From Staphylococcus sp. NRL 16/872 (GTDB lineage: Bacteria > Bacillota > Bacilli > Staphylococcales > Staphylococcaceae): a DNA stretch of 64,000 bases. The stretch spans positions 1,178,001 to 1,242,000 of the forward strand of contig NZ_CP119327.1 of NCBI RefSeq assembly GCF_022815905.2, read 5' to 3'. This document shows positions 21,886 to 30,857 of the stretch, piece by piece. Numbering within the stretch: the first letter of the stretch is position 1; every line of letters starts with the position of its first letter. The notes below the pieces were generated by a model that was not told where the DNA came from, did no database searches, and saw only the letters and a program-made list of their open reading frames with translations. The translations under genes and the position numbers were made by a program.

Positions 21886-22758
21886 ATGCCAGAATTACCA
21901 GAAGTTGAACATGTAAAAAGAGGTATAGAACCATTTATTCAAAATACTACTATTAAAAGTGTAACTTTTTCTAAAAAGGTTATTGAAGGAAAACAACAAG
22001 GTAAAGAAACTATTATCAAAGGTATTAATTTAGATGGTTTTCGTTTAAATAGTGAAGGTTACACATTTAAAAACATTGAACGACGTAGTAAATATATTGT
22101 ATTTACTATCGAGAAAAATAATAATGAACGAATTTTATTAAGTCATTTAGGTATGGCCGGTGGTTTTTTTACAGTCAATCAATTATCTGAAATTAGTACA
22201 CCTAATTATAGAAAGCATTGGCACGTTATTTTTCATTTAGATAATGGTAAAAAACTTGTCTACTCGGACATTCGTCGATTTGGAGAAATTCGTAATTTAG
22301 CTTCTTTTAATGATTATCCTTCATTCTTAGAAATAGCGCCGGAACCATTTGAAGAAGAAGCGTTCGAACATTTTAAAGTTTATTTAACTCAAAAGAAAGT
22401 GCAGAATAAGCCAATTAAACAGATGTTACTAGACCATAAGATTGTCGCTGGTTGTGGCAATATTTATGCGTGCGAAGCATTGTTTAGAGCAGGCATACTT
22501 CCTTCTCGAAAAGTTAAATATACATCTGAACAAGAACGTCAAATGCTCTTCTATTATGTTCAAGAAGTTTTAAAAGAGGGTATTAATAATGGAGGTACTA
22601 GCATTTCCGATTATCGTCATGCAGATGGTAAAACTGGAGAAATGCAACTCCATTTAAACGTTTATAAACAAAAGAAATGTAAAGTATGTAATCATGACAT
22701 TGAACAAAAAGTAGTAGCAACTAGAAATAGTCATTTTTGTCCACAGTGTCAGAAATAG
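21886..22758 (+). CDS. mutM: Formamidopyrimidine-DNA glycosylase MutM (Fpg)
   Basis: 290-residue base-excision repair glycosylase and AP lyase acting on 8-oxoguanine. The mature N-terminus PELPEVEHVKRGIEP carries catalytic P2 and E3. The helix-two-turn-helix region (VAGCGNIYACEALFRAGI near 187) and the C-terminal four-cysteine zinc finger (CKVC...CPQC) are intact. It starts 16 bases after polA with GAAAGGA as ribosome-binding site. Co-transcription with polA links damage removal with gap filling. Confidence 0.95.
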   Translation: MPELPEVEHVKRGIEPFIQNTTIKSVTFSKKVIEGKQQGKETIIKGINLDGFRLNSEGYTFKNIERRSKYIVFTIEKNNNERILLSHLGMAGGFFTVNQLSEISTPNYRKHWHVIFHLDNGKKLVYSDIRRFGEIRNLASFNDYPSFLEIAPEPFEEEAFEHFKVYLTQKKVQNKPIKQMLLDHKIVAGCGNIYACEALFRAGILPSRKVKYTSEQERQMLFYYVQEVLKEGINNGGTSISDYRHADGKTGEMQLHLNVYKQKKCKVCNHDIEQKVVATRNSHFCPQCQK

Positions 22759-22777
22759 AAATGAGTGGTGAAAAATC

Positions 22778-23389
22778 ATGCCTAAAGTAATAGGATTAAC
22801 TGGCGGTATAGCGACAGGGAAATCTACAGTTTCTGAACTTTTAAGTGTATATGGTTTTAAAATTGTGGATGCAGATATAGCAGCACGTGAAGCAGTCGCT
22901 AAAGGTTCAAAAGGGTTAGAACAAGTTAAATTACAATTCGGTGAGGAAGCGATTACTGAAGAAGGTGAAATGGATCGTAAGTACATGGGAGAACTCGTGT
23001 TCAATCATCCTGAAAAACGCCTTGAATTAAATAAAATCGTGCATCCGATTGTAAGAGAAATTATGGAAAAAGAAAAACATGAATATTTACAACAAGGTCA
23101 TAATGTCATTATGGATATTCCACTTCTTTTTGAAAATGATTTACAAGATACAGTTGACGAAGTTTGGCTAGTTTATACATCAGAAAGTGTACAAATTGAG
23201 CGCTTAATGGAGCGAAATAATTTAACTGCCGAAGATGCCAAAGCAAGAGTATATAGTCAAATTTCAATTGACAAGAAAAGTAGAATGGCTGATCATGTTA
23301 TAGATAATTTAGGAAGTAAGCTTGAATTAAAGCAAAATCTTGAACGTTTATTATCTGAACAAGGATTTTTAAATAAAGAAGAACTTTAA
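22778..23389 (+). CDS. coaE: Dephospho-CoA kinase
   Basis: 203-residue enzyme of the last step of coenzyme A synthesis, phosphorylating the ribose 3'-hydroxyl of dephospho-CoA. The P-loop [12 protein letters not shown] is at residues 6-17, followed by [11 protein letters not shown] near 32 and the lid region near 140. Length is typical. It is the third gene of the polA-mutM-coaE unit, 19 bases after mutM, and is followed by a terminator. Confidence 0.95.
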   Translation: MPKVIGLTGGIATGKSTVSELLSVYGFKIVDADIAAREAVAKGSKGLEQVKLQFGEEAITEEGEMDRKYMGELVFNHPEKRLELNKIVHPIVREIMEKEKHEYLQQGHNVIMDIPLLFENDLQDTVDEVWLVYTSESVQIERLMERNNLTAEDAKARVYSQISIDKKSRMADHVIDNLGSKLELKQNLERLLSEQGFLNKEEL

Positions 23390-23401
23390 ATATTGAATAT
23401 T

Positions 23402-23454
23402 ATCTTAGTGGGATAAAAGTTATTAAAAATATAAAATTCCACTAAGATTTTTTT
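23402..23454 (+). terminator. Intrinsic terminator of polA-mutM-coaE
   Basis: Stem ATCTTAGTGG (23402-23411) with CCACTAAGAT (23439-23448), extendable by two pairs, followed by seven Ts. The loop is long (about 27 bases). Confidence 0.8.
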
Positions 23455-23502
23455 ATAACTAAAACTTATATACCTTAAATAAAAATAAAATATTTAAATT
23501 AG

Positions 23503-23540
23503 TGGAAAACGCTTTCAAATTCTGTTAAATATGTTACACT
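23503..23540 (+). promoter_or_regulatory. gapB promoter overlapped by a cre (CcpA) site
   Basis: TGGAAAACGCTTTCA (23503-23517) fits the cre consensus WTGNAANCGNWNNCW at all but one position. It overlaps a plausible -35 (TTTCAA, 23513-23518), with TACACT at 23535-23540 16 bases downstream. Placement over the -35 predicts repression of this gluconeogenic gene by CcpA when glucose is present (inference from site position). Confidence 0.6.
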
Positions 23541-23588
23541 AATTTTATAAAGTATAACATATAAACAAACAATCAAGGGGTGCTTTAA

Positions 23589-24587
23589 ATGTCAACAAAT
23601 ATTGCAATTAATGGTATGGGTAGAATTGGTAGAATGGTATTAAGAATTGCTTTACATAACGATAACTTAAACGTAGTAGCAATCAATGCTAGCTATCCAC
23701 CAGAAACAATTGCGCATCTAATTAAATACGATACAACTCACGGTAGATATGATAAAAAAGTAGAACCAATTGAAAATGGTATCCGTGTAGATGGTCATGA
23801 TATTAAATTAGTGTCAGATCGTAATCCAGAAAACTTACCTTGGAAAGATTTAGATATTGATATCGTCATTGAAGCTACAGGTAAATTCAATCATGGAGAT
23901 AAAGCAATCGCTCATATTAAAGCTGGTGCTAAAAAAGTATTATTAACTGGTCCTTCAAAAGGTGGCCACGTTCAAATGATTGTTAAAGGAGTAAATGACG
24001 ATAAATTAGATGTTCAAGAATATGACATTTTCAGTAATGCTTCTTGTACAACAAACTGTATCGGCCCAGTAGCCAAAGTGTTAAATGATAAATTTGGTAT
24101 TGTGAATGGTTTAATGACAACAGTTCACGCTATTACTAATGACCAAAATAACATTGATAACCCTCATAAAGACTTACGTCGTGCACGTTCATGTAACGAA
24201 AGTATCATCCCAACTTCTACTGGTGCAGCAAAAGCATTAAAAGAAGTTTTACCTGAAGTAGAAGGTAAATTACACGGTCTTGCTTTACGTGTTCCAACTA
24301 AAAACGTTTCTTTAGTGGACTTAGTAGTTGATTTAGAGAAAAATGTTACAGTAGATGAAGTTAACGACGCATTTCGTAATGCAGGTTTAGAGGGTGTTCT
24401 TGATGTTGAAGATGCACCGTTAGTATCAGTTGACTTCAATACTAACCCTAATTCAGCTGTAGTTGATGCACAAAACACTATCGTTATGGGCGACAACAAA
24501 GTGAAAGTTATTGCTTGGTATGATAACGAGTGGGGTTATTCAAATAGAGTAGTGGAAGTTGCTGAACAAATTGGTAGCTTAATCTAA
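23589..24587 (+). CDS. gapB: Glyceraldehyde-3-phosphate dehydrogenase 2, gluconeogenic GapB
   Basis: 332-residue enzyme interconverting glyceraldehyde 3-phosphate and 1,3-bisphosphoglycerate. The Rossmann start INGMGRIGRMVLR, catalytic C153 in NASCTTNC, and the substrate region WYDNEWGYSNRV near 311 are visible. Features of the GapB branch (as opposed to glycolytic GapA) include KYDTTHGRYDKKV and the location between coaE and nrdR, as in other staphylococci. GapB enzymes prefer NADP and run in the gluconeogenic direction (family knowledge). It is monocistronic, with its own promoter and terminator. Start ATG has AAGGGGTG upstream. Confidence 0.92.
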   Translation: MSTNIAINGMGRIGRMVLRIALHNDNLNVVAINASYPPETIAHLIKYDTTHGRYDKKVEPIENGIRVDGHDIKLVSDRNPENLPWKDLDIDIVIEATGKFNHGDKAIAHIKAGAKKVLLTGPSKGGHVQMIVKGVNDDKLDVQEYDIFSNASCTTNCIGPVAKVLNDKFGIVNGLMTTVHAITNDQNNIDNPHKDLRRARSCNESIIPTSTGAAKALKEVLPEVEGKLHGLALRVPTKNVSLVDLVVDLEKNVTVDEVNDAFRNAGLEGVLDVEDAPLVSVDFNTNPNSAVVDAQNTIVMGDNKVKVIAWYDNEWGYSNRVVEVAEQIGSLI

Positions 24588-24660
24588 GCTGACAAAGTAG
24601 TTTCTACTAACTGATTATAAATCGTAAATAAACATCATGACCTTAGGGAAATGAGCTAGA

Positions 24661-24699
24661 CTGTCGACAAAGTATTAATCTTTGCCGGCAGTTTTTATT
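24661..24699 (+). terminator. Intrinsic terminator of gapB
   Basis: CTGTCGACAAAG (24661-24672) pairs with CTTTGCCGGCAG (24680-24691) with one wobble and one mismatch, then a T-rich tail. Confidence 0.8.
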
Positions 24700-24756
24700 T
24701 TAAACTAGTAATTGAAGTTCTAAGATAGATGTTTACTCGTTTTAGTTGCAAAGAAA

Positions 24757-25070
24757 TTCTTAGATGAACATTTACTTATTCTGTTGTGATGCTTGCATAG
24801 GGGGCTGGGTCGAGCCACGGTCTTGTAAAGTAGTTCTTAGATGAATGCTACTCATTTTGTTGCGACGCTTTCTTGCGGGAAAGGCTTAAGCCTGTAGTCT
24901 TGTAAAGCAGTTCTTAAATGGATTGACATTACACTTAAGTTGAGACGCTTGCCTAGGGGGCTGGGTCGAGCCTTGGTCTCGACACTCATCCTGCTCCCTC
25001 AGGCGTCGCTCAACTACGTTCCATTATCCATTTTAGAATTACTTACCTAAGTGCTATAGCACTTAGGTTC
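24757..25070. repeat. Dispersed composite palindromic repeat, copy A
   Basis: Non-coding element made of three related sub-units, each opening with TTCTTARATG (24757, 24834, 24911). The core (24788-25020) is repeated almost base for base at 63248-63479: 24841-24900 differs from its partner at 3 of 60 positions, and 24951-25020 at 1 of 70. The last sub-unit can fold on itself: GTTGAGACGC...CCTAGGGGGC faces GCTCCCTCAGGCGTC...CTCAAC, with GTCGAG/CTCGAC inside. It is clearly richer in G+C than the neighbouring DNA. I see no open frame that looks coding and no transposase. I do not recognise it as a named family. Confidence 0.75.
25045..25068. repeat. Perfect 24-bp palindrome at the end of repeat copy A
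   Basis: ACCTAAGTGCTA followed directly by its exact reverse complement. The second repeat copy ends in an equivalent but diverged palindrome at 63507-63524. Confidence 0.75.
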
Positions 25071-25385
25071 ATTAATAATTAGCATAGGAGTCTTCACAAC
25101 TACACTTCGTAATCTACCTTAGAACTACTTATGCAAGCGTATTTCACTAATCAATAAATAAATTTTATTTTAAAATTATTATGTGAAATATCAAAGTTAA
25201 AATAATTTTTCTGGAATATAAGAAAGAATTAAATAGGGTGATTAAGGGAGAGTATATTTTTTATTTTTTAATATTTAGAGTGTGATGATGTGCAGTATGG
25301 TTAGACTAAATAATTTTAATGTACATAATATTAATTTTAGTTGAAATAAATTCAAATTCGATATTTTAGCTCGTAAGTTGACTTC
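25071..25385. other. AT-rich gene-free stretch between repeat and nrdR
   Basis: About 315 bases without a supportable gene. A decayed repeat end is recognisable at roughly 25090-25145 (a CTTAGAACTACTTATGCAAG stretch like the ends in the 63-kb region). The remainder is AT-rich and featureless to me. Confidence 0.5.
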
Positions 25386-25414
25386 TTTTGTCTTAATTAT
25401 ATTTATAGTATAAT
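25386..25414 (+). promoter_or_regulatory. Candidate promoter of nrdR-dnaB-dnaI
   Basis: Perfect TATAAT at 25409-25414, 31 bases before the nrdR start, with TTTTGT 17 bases upstream. A better -35 (TTGACT, 25378-25383) is present but at too long a spacing. The in-frame ATG at 25413 overlaps this -10 and is therefore not the start. Confidence 0.4.
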
Positions 25415-25445
25415 GAAGCATAATCTATTCAAGAGGGTGAAAGAT

Positions 25446-25916
25446 ATGAAATGCCCAAAATGTAACTCTACGCATTCACGCGTTGTAGATTCACGTCATG
25501 CTGATGAAGCAAATGCAATTCGAAGAAGACGTGAATGCGAAAATTGTGGCACCCGTTTTACTACATTTGAACATATAGAAGTCAGTCCACTTATTGTTGT
25601 AAAAAAAGATGGGACACGTGAACAGTTTTTAAGAGAAAAAATATTAAATGGACTTGTAAGATCATGTGAAAAAAGACCGGTACGTTACCAACAATTGGAA
25701 GATATTACTAATAAAGTTGAATGGCAATTACGTGATAAAGGCCATACTGAAATTTCATCTAGAGATATAGGAGAGCATGTGATGAATTTACTAATGCATG
25801 TTGATCAAGTGTCTTATGTTCGTTTTGCTTCAGTATATAAAGAATTTAAAGACGTAGATCAGTTACTCGCATCTATGCAGGGCATATTGAATGATAATAA
25901 ACGGAGTGATTCATAA
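25446..25916 (+). CDS. nrdR: Transcriptional repressor NrdR
   Basis: 156-residue nucleotide-sensing repressor of ribonucleotide reductase genes. An N-terminal zinc ribbon (C3-x2-C6 and C31-x2-C34, [29 protein letters not shown]) binds DNA. An ATP-cone domain (about 49-139, [11 protein letters not shown]) senses ATP/dATP. The start at 25446 follows GAGGGTG and gives the family-standard MKCPKC start. The stop overlaps the dnaB start by one base, so it is coupled to replication genes. Confidence 0.95.
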   Translation: MKCPKCNSTHSRVVDSRHADEANAIRRRRECENCGTRFTTFEHIEVSPLIVVKKDGTREQFLREKILNGLVRSCEKRPVRYQQLEDITNKVEWQLRDKGHTEISSRDIGEHVMNLLMHVDQVSYVRFASVYKEFKDVDQLLASMQGILNDNKRSDS

Positions 25917-27307
25917 TGAGTTTGCAGTCATATGAATATGGTTTGAGGCCTCATGATGGATTTAAAGTTTATCGTAATTTTTTCTTTAATCATAACCATT
26001 TAGATATATTAAATCGCTTATATGTACCTTTAATTGGCACACAAGCGATTGGGGTCTATCATTATATGAACCAATTTGTGAATGAGTCAATGAGCGAGAC
26101 GCTTACTCATTACACGATTATGAATGAATTAAGGACTAATTTATTAGAGTTTAGAAAATCAATGGATGCTTTAGAAGCGATTGGGTTAATCAAAACATAT
26201 GTTAAACACAATCATCAGCAATCTTTTTTTATTTATGAGCTAATCAAACCTCCAACGGCTTATCAATTCTTTAATGACCCTATGCTGTCTGTTTATTTGT
26301 ATAATGAAGTAGATAATAAACGTTATAAGCGTTTAAAAGCTTATTTTGAAAAAGATGAACCAAATTTGGAAGGATTTCAACAAGTGACTCGTAAATTTAC
26401 AGACGTCTTTAAAGTCCCTCAGAAAAATATACGAGTAGATTCTTCTACAATTAAAAAAGAATCTTCATATGTAGGTATTGATTTATCAAATGAAACATTT
26501 GAATTTGATATGTTAAAAGAAATGTTGCAACATCATTTTATTAGTAGTGAATTGCTAACTAAAGAAACACGCCAATTAATTATTCAGTTAGCTACGTTGT
26601 ATGGATTAACGCCTGATTCAATGAAGCGAATCATTTTAAACTCTATTACGAGTGATCAACAACTTTCTTTTGAAGAAATGAGAAAGCATGCGCGTTCATA
26701 TTATTTAATAGAACATAACCAACAACTTCCTGAATTACAAGTGAAGACAAATGAGAGTAAACAATCATCATCTGTAAGTCAAAATGAGCATGCACAAGAA
26801 GATGTTAAAACATCAACTGATGAATGGTTTGACTTGTTGGAAGCGACAAGTCCAATTGATATGCTATCTTCATGGTCAGAATCAGAACCTACATTACAAC
26901 AAAAAAGAATGATTGAAGAATTAATAGAACGTGAGAAATTATCATTTGGTGTTATCAATATTTTGCTACAATTTGTCATGTTAAAAAATGATATGAAACT
27001 ACCTAAAACGTATATATTTGAAATTGCCTCAAATTGGAAAAAGTTGGGTATTAAAACAGCACAACAAGCATATAACTATGCTTTAAAAACTAAAGAAGAT
27101 AGTTCTTCTTCTAAAAGTTATAACTCAAACCAATCACGTCGACGTTATTCAAAAAATAAAGAGATAGTTTCAAGAGAAAAAACACCAAAATGGTTGAAAA
27201 ATAGAGATCAACAATCATCAGTAAATAAAGATGAACATGATGCACAACTCGAAAAAGATAGAGAAGCGTTTCGCGCTCAATTAGCTCAAGACTGGGAGGA
27301 GGATTAG
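25916..27307 (+). CDS. dnaB: Replication initiation and membrane attachment protein DnaB
   Basis: 463 residues. This is the Gram-positive DnaB, a helicase co-loader, not the hexameric helicase. The N-terminal winged-helix part (FKVYRNFFFNHNHLDILNRLY) and a C-terminal DnaB/DnaD-type helical domain (about 310-380, ending in YIFEIASNWKKLGIKTAQQA) are visible. A charged, Ser/Asn-rich tail follows. With DnaD and DnaI it loads DnaC helicase at oriC and stalled forks. It lies between nrdR (1-base overlap) and dnaI (next base after the stop). Confidence 0.92.
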   Translation: MSLQSYEYGLRPHDGFKVYRNFFFNHNHLDILNRLYVPLIGTQAIGVYHYMNQFVNESMSETLTHYTIMNELRTNLLEFRKSMDALEAIGLIKTYVKHNHQQSFFIYELIKPPTAYQFFNDPMLSVYLYNEVDNKRYKRLKAYFEKDEPNLEGFQQVTRKFTDVFKVPQKNIRVDSSTIKKESSYVGIDLSNETFEFDMLKEMLQHHFISSELLTKETRQLIIQLATLYGLTPDSMKRIILNSITSDQQLSFEEMRKHARSYYLIEHNQQLPELQVKTNESKQSSSVSQNEHAQEDVKTSTDEWFDLLEATSPIDMLSSWSESEPTLQQKRMIEELIEREKLSFGVINILLQFVMLKNDMKLPKTYIFEIASNWKKLGIKTAQQAYNYALKTKEDSSSSKSYNSNQSRRRYSKNKEIVSREKTPKWLKNRDQQSSVNKDEHDAQLEKDREAFRAQLAQDWEED

Positions 27308-28228
27308 ATGAAATCGTTTAGTAGTATTATTGGATCAAACAGCGATTTAGAACAACGGATTGCTAAAATTAAACAACAAGTTCTAAATGACGAAGATGTT
27401 AAACAATTCTTAATACAACACAAATCAGAATTAACAAATAAAATGATAGATAACGATTTAAATATTTTACAAGAGTATAAAGATCAACAAAAACGTTATG
27501 ATGGCCATGATTATGAACAATGTCCTAATTTTGTTAAAGGTCATACACCTGAACTTTATATTGAAAATGAGCGCATTAAAATTAGATACAAACAATGTCC
27601 ATGTAAGGTTAAACATGATGAAGCAAGATATAATTCTCAACTCATTACTGCACATCATATGCAACGCGACACACTGGATGCTAAGGTTAAAGATATTTAC
27701 ACAAATGGACGTCATCGTTTAGAAATTGCGATGGCTGTTAATGATATTTGTAAGAAACTAGTGAATAAAGAAAATGTCAAAGGTCTATATATTCATGGTC
27801 CATTTGGTACAGGTAAATCATTTATATTAGGCGCTATAGCTAATCAATTAAAATCTAAAAACGTTGCTTCAACGATTGTGTATCTTCCAGAATATATTCG
27901 TACATTAAAAAGTGGATTCAAAGATGGAAGTTATGAGAAGAAATTACAACGTATTAGAGAAGCCAATATTTTAATGTTAGATGATATTGGTGCAGAAGAA
28001 GTAACGCCATGGGTTAGAGATGAAGTCATTGGACCGTTGCTTCATTATCGTATGGTTCAGGAACTACCGACTTTCTTTTCATCTAATTTAAATTTAGATG
28101 AATTAGAGCATCATTTATCTAATACGCGTGAAGGCGCTGAGCAAACGAAAGCGGCTAGAATTGTTGAAAGAATTAAGAGTTTATCGAATTCTTATTATTT
28201 AGATGGAGAAAATTTACGAAACAATTGA
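27308..28228 (+). CDS. dnaI: Primosomal helicase loader DnaI
   Basis: 306-residue AAA+ ATPase that loads the replicative helicase. The N-terminal zinc-binding helicase-interaction domain holds cysteines around residues 76-100 (CP...CPCK). The C-terminal ATPase has Walker A GPFGTGKS near 164 and Walker B ILMLDDIGAE near 221. It begins directly after the dnaB stop with GGGAGGAGG as ribosome-binding site inside the end of dnaB. The promoter for the thrS leader overlaps its stop codon. Confidence 0.94.
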   Translation: MKSFSSIIGSNSDLEQRIAKIKQQVLNDEDVKQFLIQHKSELTNKMIDNDLNILQEYKDQQKRYDGHDYEQCPNFVKGHTPELYIENERIKIRYKQCPCKVKHDEARYNSQLITAHHMQRDTLDAKVKDIYTNGRHRLEIAMAVNDICKKLVNKENVKGLYIHGPFGTGKSFILGAIANQLKSKNVASTIVYLPEYIRTLKSGFKDGSYEKKLQRIREANILMLDDIGAEEVTPWVRDEVIGPLLHYRMVQELPTFFSSNLNLDELEHHLSNTREGAEQTKAARIVERIKSLSNSYYLDGENLRNN

Positions 28229-28252
28229 AATTTACAGTAAGTGATGTATAAT
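28225..28252 (+). promoter_or_regulatory. Promoter of the thrS T-box transcript
   Basis: TTGAAA (28225-28230), a 16-base spacer and TATAAT (28247-28252). The -35 covers the dnaI stop codon. Confidence 0.7.
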
Positions 28253-28258
28253 GAACTT

Positions 28259-28493
28259 AAATCTAAATCGTTGAAATTAATGAAGATATGATAATTTAAT
28301 TACTATTATACAGAGAGCTAATGTATGGTGTGAATTTAGCTAATATATTAAATTATTACTCCTTCATTTTAAGGCGCTGGTAATCAGTGTTCGGCTCAAG
28401 ACCGTTATCTTATGTAGAGATATTTAGCATTTGCTAAATAACTAGGGTGGTACCACGACGAACTCGTCCCTTATATAGGGGGCGAGTTTTTTT
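28259..28493 (+). promoter_or_regulatory. T-box leader (tRNA-Thr sensing) of thrS
   Basis: The hallmark T-box sequence AGGGTGGTACCACG is at 28444-28457. It is followed by a terminator of ACTCGTCCC pairing with GGGGGCGAGT and a run of Ts (28462-28493). Upstream, AGAGAGCT (near 28312) marks the Stem I internal-loop motif, and an ACT codon at 28358-28360 is a plausible threonine specifier. Uncharged tRNA-Thr would pair with the TGGT bulge and favour the antiterminator. The 306-base gene-free gap before thrS is thus fully explained. Confidence 0.92.
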
Positions 28494-28534
28494 ATTTTCA
28501 ACGATGATAGAATTTATAATTGGAGGGTTATATA

Positions 28535-30472
28535 ATGGATCGAATTAATATTCAATTCCCAGATGGTAATTCAAAAGCGTTCGATAATGGAACTACTACT
28601 GAAGATATTGCACAATCAATTAGTCCTGGATTAAGAAAAAAAGCTGTGGCTGGTAAATTTAATGGTCAAATGGTTGACTTAACTAGACCATTAGAAGAAG
28701 ATGGTGAAATTGAAATCGTTACACCAGGAAGTGAGGAAGCATTAGAAGTTTTACGTCATTCTACTGCTCATTTAATGGCTCAAGCTTTAAAACGTTTATA
28801 TGGTAACGTAAAATTTGGTGTAGGGCCAGTTATTGAAGACGGTTTCTACTATGATTTTGATATGGATGAAAAAGTATCTTCTGATGATTTTGAAAAAATT
28901 GAAAAAACTATGAAACAAATCGTTGATGAAAATCATAAAATTGAACGTAAAGTTGTTTCTAGAGAAGAAGCGAAAGATTTCTTTAAAGATGATCCTTATA
29001 AATTAGAATTAATTGATGCAATCCCTGAAGATGAAAATGTAACATTATATTCTCAAGGTGAATTTACAGATTTATGTAGAGGTGTACATGTACCATCTAC
29101 TTCAAAAATTAAAGAATTCAAATTATTATCTACTGCTGGTGCTTATTGGCGTGGCGATAGCAATAATAAAATGTTACAACGTATTTACGGTACTGCATTT
29201 TTCGATAAAAAAGAATTAAAAGCGCATTTACAAATGTTAGAAGAACGTCGTGAACGTGATCACCGTCGTATCGGTAAGGATTTAGAGTTATTTACTAATA
29301 ACCAATTAGTAGGTGCTGGTTTACCTTTATGGTTACCGAATGGTGCTACTATTCGTCGTGAAATCGAACGTTATATCGTAGATAAAGAAGTAAGTATGGG
29401 TTACGACCACGTTTATACTCCAGTATTAGCGAATGTTGAATTATACAAAACTTCAGGTCACTGGGATCACTATAGAGATGATATGTTCCCACCTATGAAA
29501 TTAGATGAAACAGAAGAAATGGTATTACGTCCAATGAACTGTCCTCATCATATGATGGTTTATAATAATAGACCACATTCATATCGTGAATTACCAATTC
29601 GTATCGCTGAATTAGGTACTATGCATCGTTATGAAGCGAGTGGTGCTGTATCAGGCTTGCAGCGTGTAAGAGGTATGACTTTAAACGATTCTCATATCTT
29701 TGTTCGTCCAGACCAAATTAAAGATGAATTCAAACGTGTTGTACACATGATTCAAGATGTATATAAAGACTTCGGATTTGAAGATTATACTTTCCGTTTG
29801 AGTTACAGAGATCCAGAAGATAAAGAAAAATATATGGATGACGATGAAATGTGGAATAAAGCTGAATCAATGCTTAAAGAAGCAGTCGATGAAATGAACT
29901 TACCATATGTTGAAGCAATTGGTGAAGCGGCATTCTACGGCCCTAAATTAGACGTTCAAGTTAAAACAGCAATGGGTAAAGAAGAAACTTTATCAACTGC
30001 TCAAATTGACTTCTTATTACCAGAACGTTTTGAATTAACATATATTGGTAGTGATGGTGAAAACCATCGTCCAGTAGTTATCCACCGCGGTGTTGTATCA
30101 ACTATGGAACGTTTCGTAGCTTTCTTAACTGAAGAAACTAAAGGTGCCTTCCCAACTTGGTTAGCACCAAAACAAGTTGAAATCATTCCTGTAAACGTTG
30201 ATTTACATTATGACTATGCGAAAAATCTTCAAGACGAATTAAAATCTCAAGGTGTTCGTGTAGAAATTGATGACCGCAATGAAAAAATGGGATACAAAAT
30301 CCGTGAAGCACAAATGCAAAAAATTCCTTATCAAATCGTTGTAGGGGACAAAGAAGTTGAAAATAATGAAGTAAATGTGCGTAAATACGGTTCACAAGAT
30401 CAAGAAACTGTTGAAAAAGATGAATTTATTTGGAATTTAATTGATGAAATTCGCTTAAAAAAACATAGATAG
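28535..30472 (+). CDS. thrS: Threonyl-tRNA synthetase
   Basis: 645-residue class II synthetase. Order: TGS domain (1-63), editing domain with [10 protein letters not shown] near 75 and GVHV near 183, class II catalytic core (~240-540; [12 protein letters not shown] and the motif 2 [18 protein letters not shown]), and anticodon-binding domain (~545-645). The start at 28535 follows TGGAGGG. An in-frame TTG five codons upstream lies in the ribosome-binding site and is rejected. Expression is controlled by the T-box leader just upstream. Confidence 0.97.
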   Translation: MDRINIQFPDGNSKAFDNGTTTEDIAQSISPGLRKKAVAGKFNGQMVDLTRPLEEDGEIEIVTPGSEEALEVLRHSTAHLMAQALKRLYGNVKFGVGPVIEDGFYYDFDMDEKVSSDDFEKIEKTMKQIVDENHKIERKVVSREEAKDFFKDDPYKLELIDAIPEDENVTLYSQGEFTDLCRGVHVPSTSKIKEFKLLSTAGAYWRGDSNNKMLQRIYGTAFFDKKELKAHLQMLEERRERDHRRIGKDLELFTNNQLVGAGLPLWLPNGATIRREIERYIVDKEVSMGYDHVYTPVLANVELYKTSGHWDHYRDDMFPPMKLDETEEMVLRPMNCPHHMMVYNNRPHSYRELPIRIAELGTMHRYEASGAVSGLQRVRGMTLNDSHIFVRPDQIKDEFKRVVHMIQDVYKDFGFEDYTFRLSYRDPEDKEKYMDDDEMWNKAESMLKEAVDEMNLPYVEAIGEAAFYGPKLDVQVKTAMGKEETLSTAQIDFLLPERFELTYIGSDGENHRPVVIHRGVVSTMERFVAFLTEETKGAFPTWLAPKQVEIIPVNVDLHYDYAKNLQDELKSQGVRVEIDDRNEKMGYKIREAQMQKIPYQIVVGDKEVENNEVNVRKYGSQDQETVEKDEFIWNLIDEIRLKKHR

Positions 30473-30474
30473 TC

Positions 30475-30503
30475 TTGATAAAAATGAACGCTTAATGTAT
30501 ATT
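30475..30503 (+). promoter_or_regulatory. Promoter of lysP leader
   Basis: TTGATA (30475-30480), a 17-base spacer, TATATT (30498-30503). It begins two bases after the thrS stop codon. Confidence 0.7.
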
Positions 30504-30519
30504 ACAAATTAGTAAATAT

Positions 30520-30746
30520 AAAAAATGAGTTAGAGGTTGCAACTTTGATTAGTAACTCTTCAGAAGTTGTTATGGAACATATGTTGAAAGAGTGAAAGGT
30601 AAAGTTGCCGAAACAAATGATAACCATAATTATCATTTGTTGGGACAGTTGTCGAATAGAAACTGTACTGTCACAATTTGTGATGTGCTACCGATATAGA
30701 TTAAGCAAAAGGTTGCATATCTCTAAGGTATGCAATCTTTTTTATT
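30520..30746 (+). promoter_or_regulatory. Lysine riboswitch (L box) with terminator
   Basis: Conserved lysine-aptamer elements are present in order: AGAGGTTGCAAC (about 30532), GAAAGGTAAAGTTGCCGAA (30594-30612), GGGACAGTTGTCGAATAG with ACTGTACTGTCAC, and GTGCTACC ending at 30692. A terminator stem follows (TTGCATA 30713-30719 with TATGCAA 30729-30735, extended by AGG/TCT pairs), then Ts to 30744. Lysine binding should terminate transcription before lysP. It accounts for most of the 385-base gap. Confidence 0.93.
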
Positions 30747-30857
30747 TCGATTTTTAATTTTACATAATTCGTAAAATATGAATTTGATAAGTTAATTATC
30801 AACACATAGCAAATAAAACGTTTCTAGTTAGCCTCTACAGAAGGAAAGGAAGCTTCT

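Noticed and set aside
22654-23004. 116-codon minus-strand open frame across the mutM-coaE junction
   Set aside because: Antisense to two well-supported genes and lacking translation signals.
24164-24499. 111-codon minus-strand open frame
   Set aside because: It is antisense to gapB, with no ribosome-binding site; low-GC codon bias on the sense strand produces such frames.
24757-25070. Insertion sequence or integrated element
   Set aside because: No transposase or integrase frame, no terminal inverted repeats at both outer ends with target duplication that I can see; only a non-autonomous repeat can be claimed.
24588-25445. CRISPR array in the repeat-bearing spacer
   Set aside because: Sub-units are long, unequal and palindromic, with no short identical repeats separated by unique spacers of constant length, and no cas genes nearby.
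25413-25445. Upstream start of NrdR at ATG 25413
   Set aside because: That ATG is part of the TATAAT box, and the conserved protein begins at MKCPKC with a proper ribosome-binding site.
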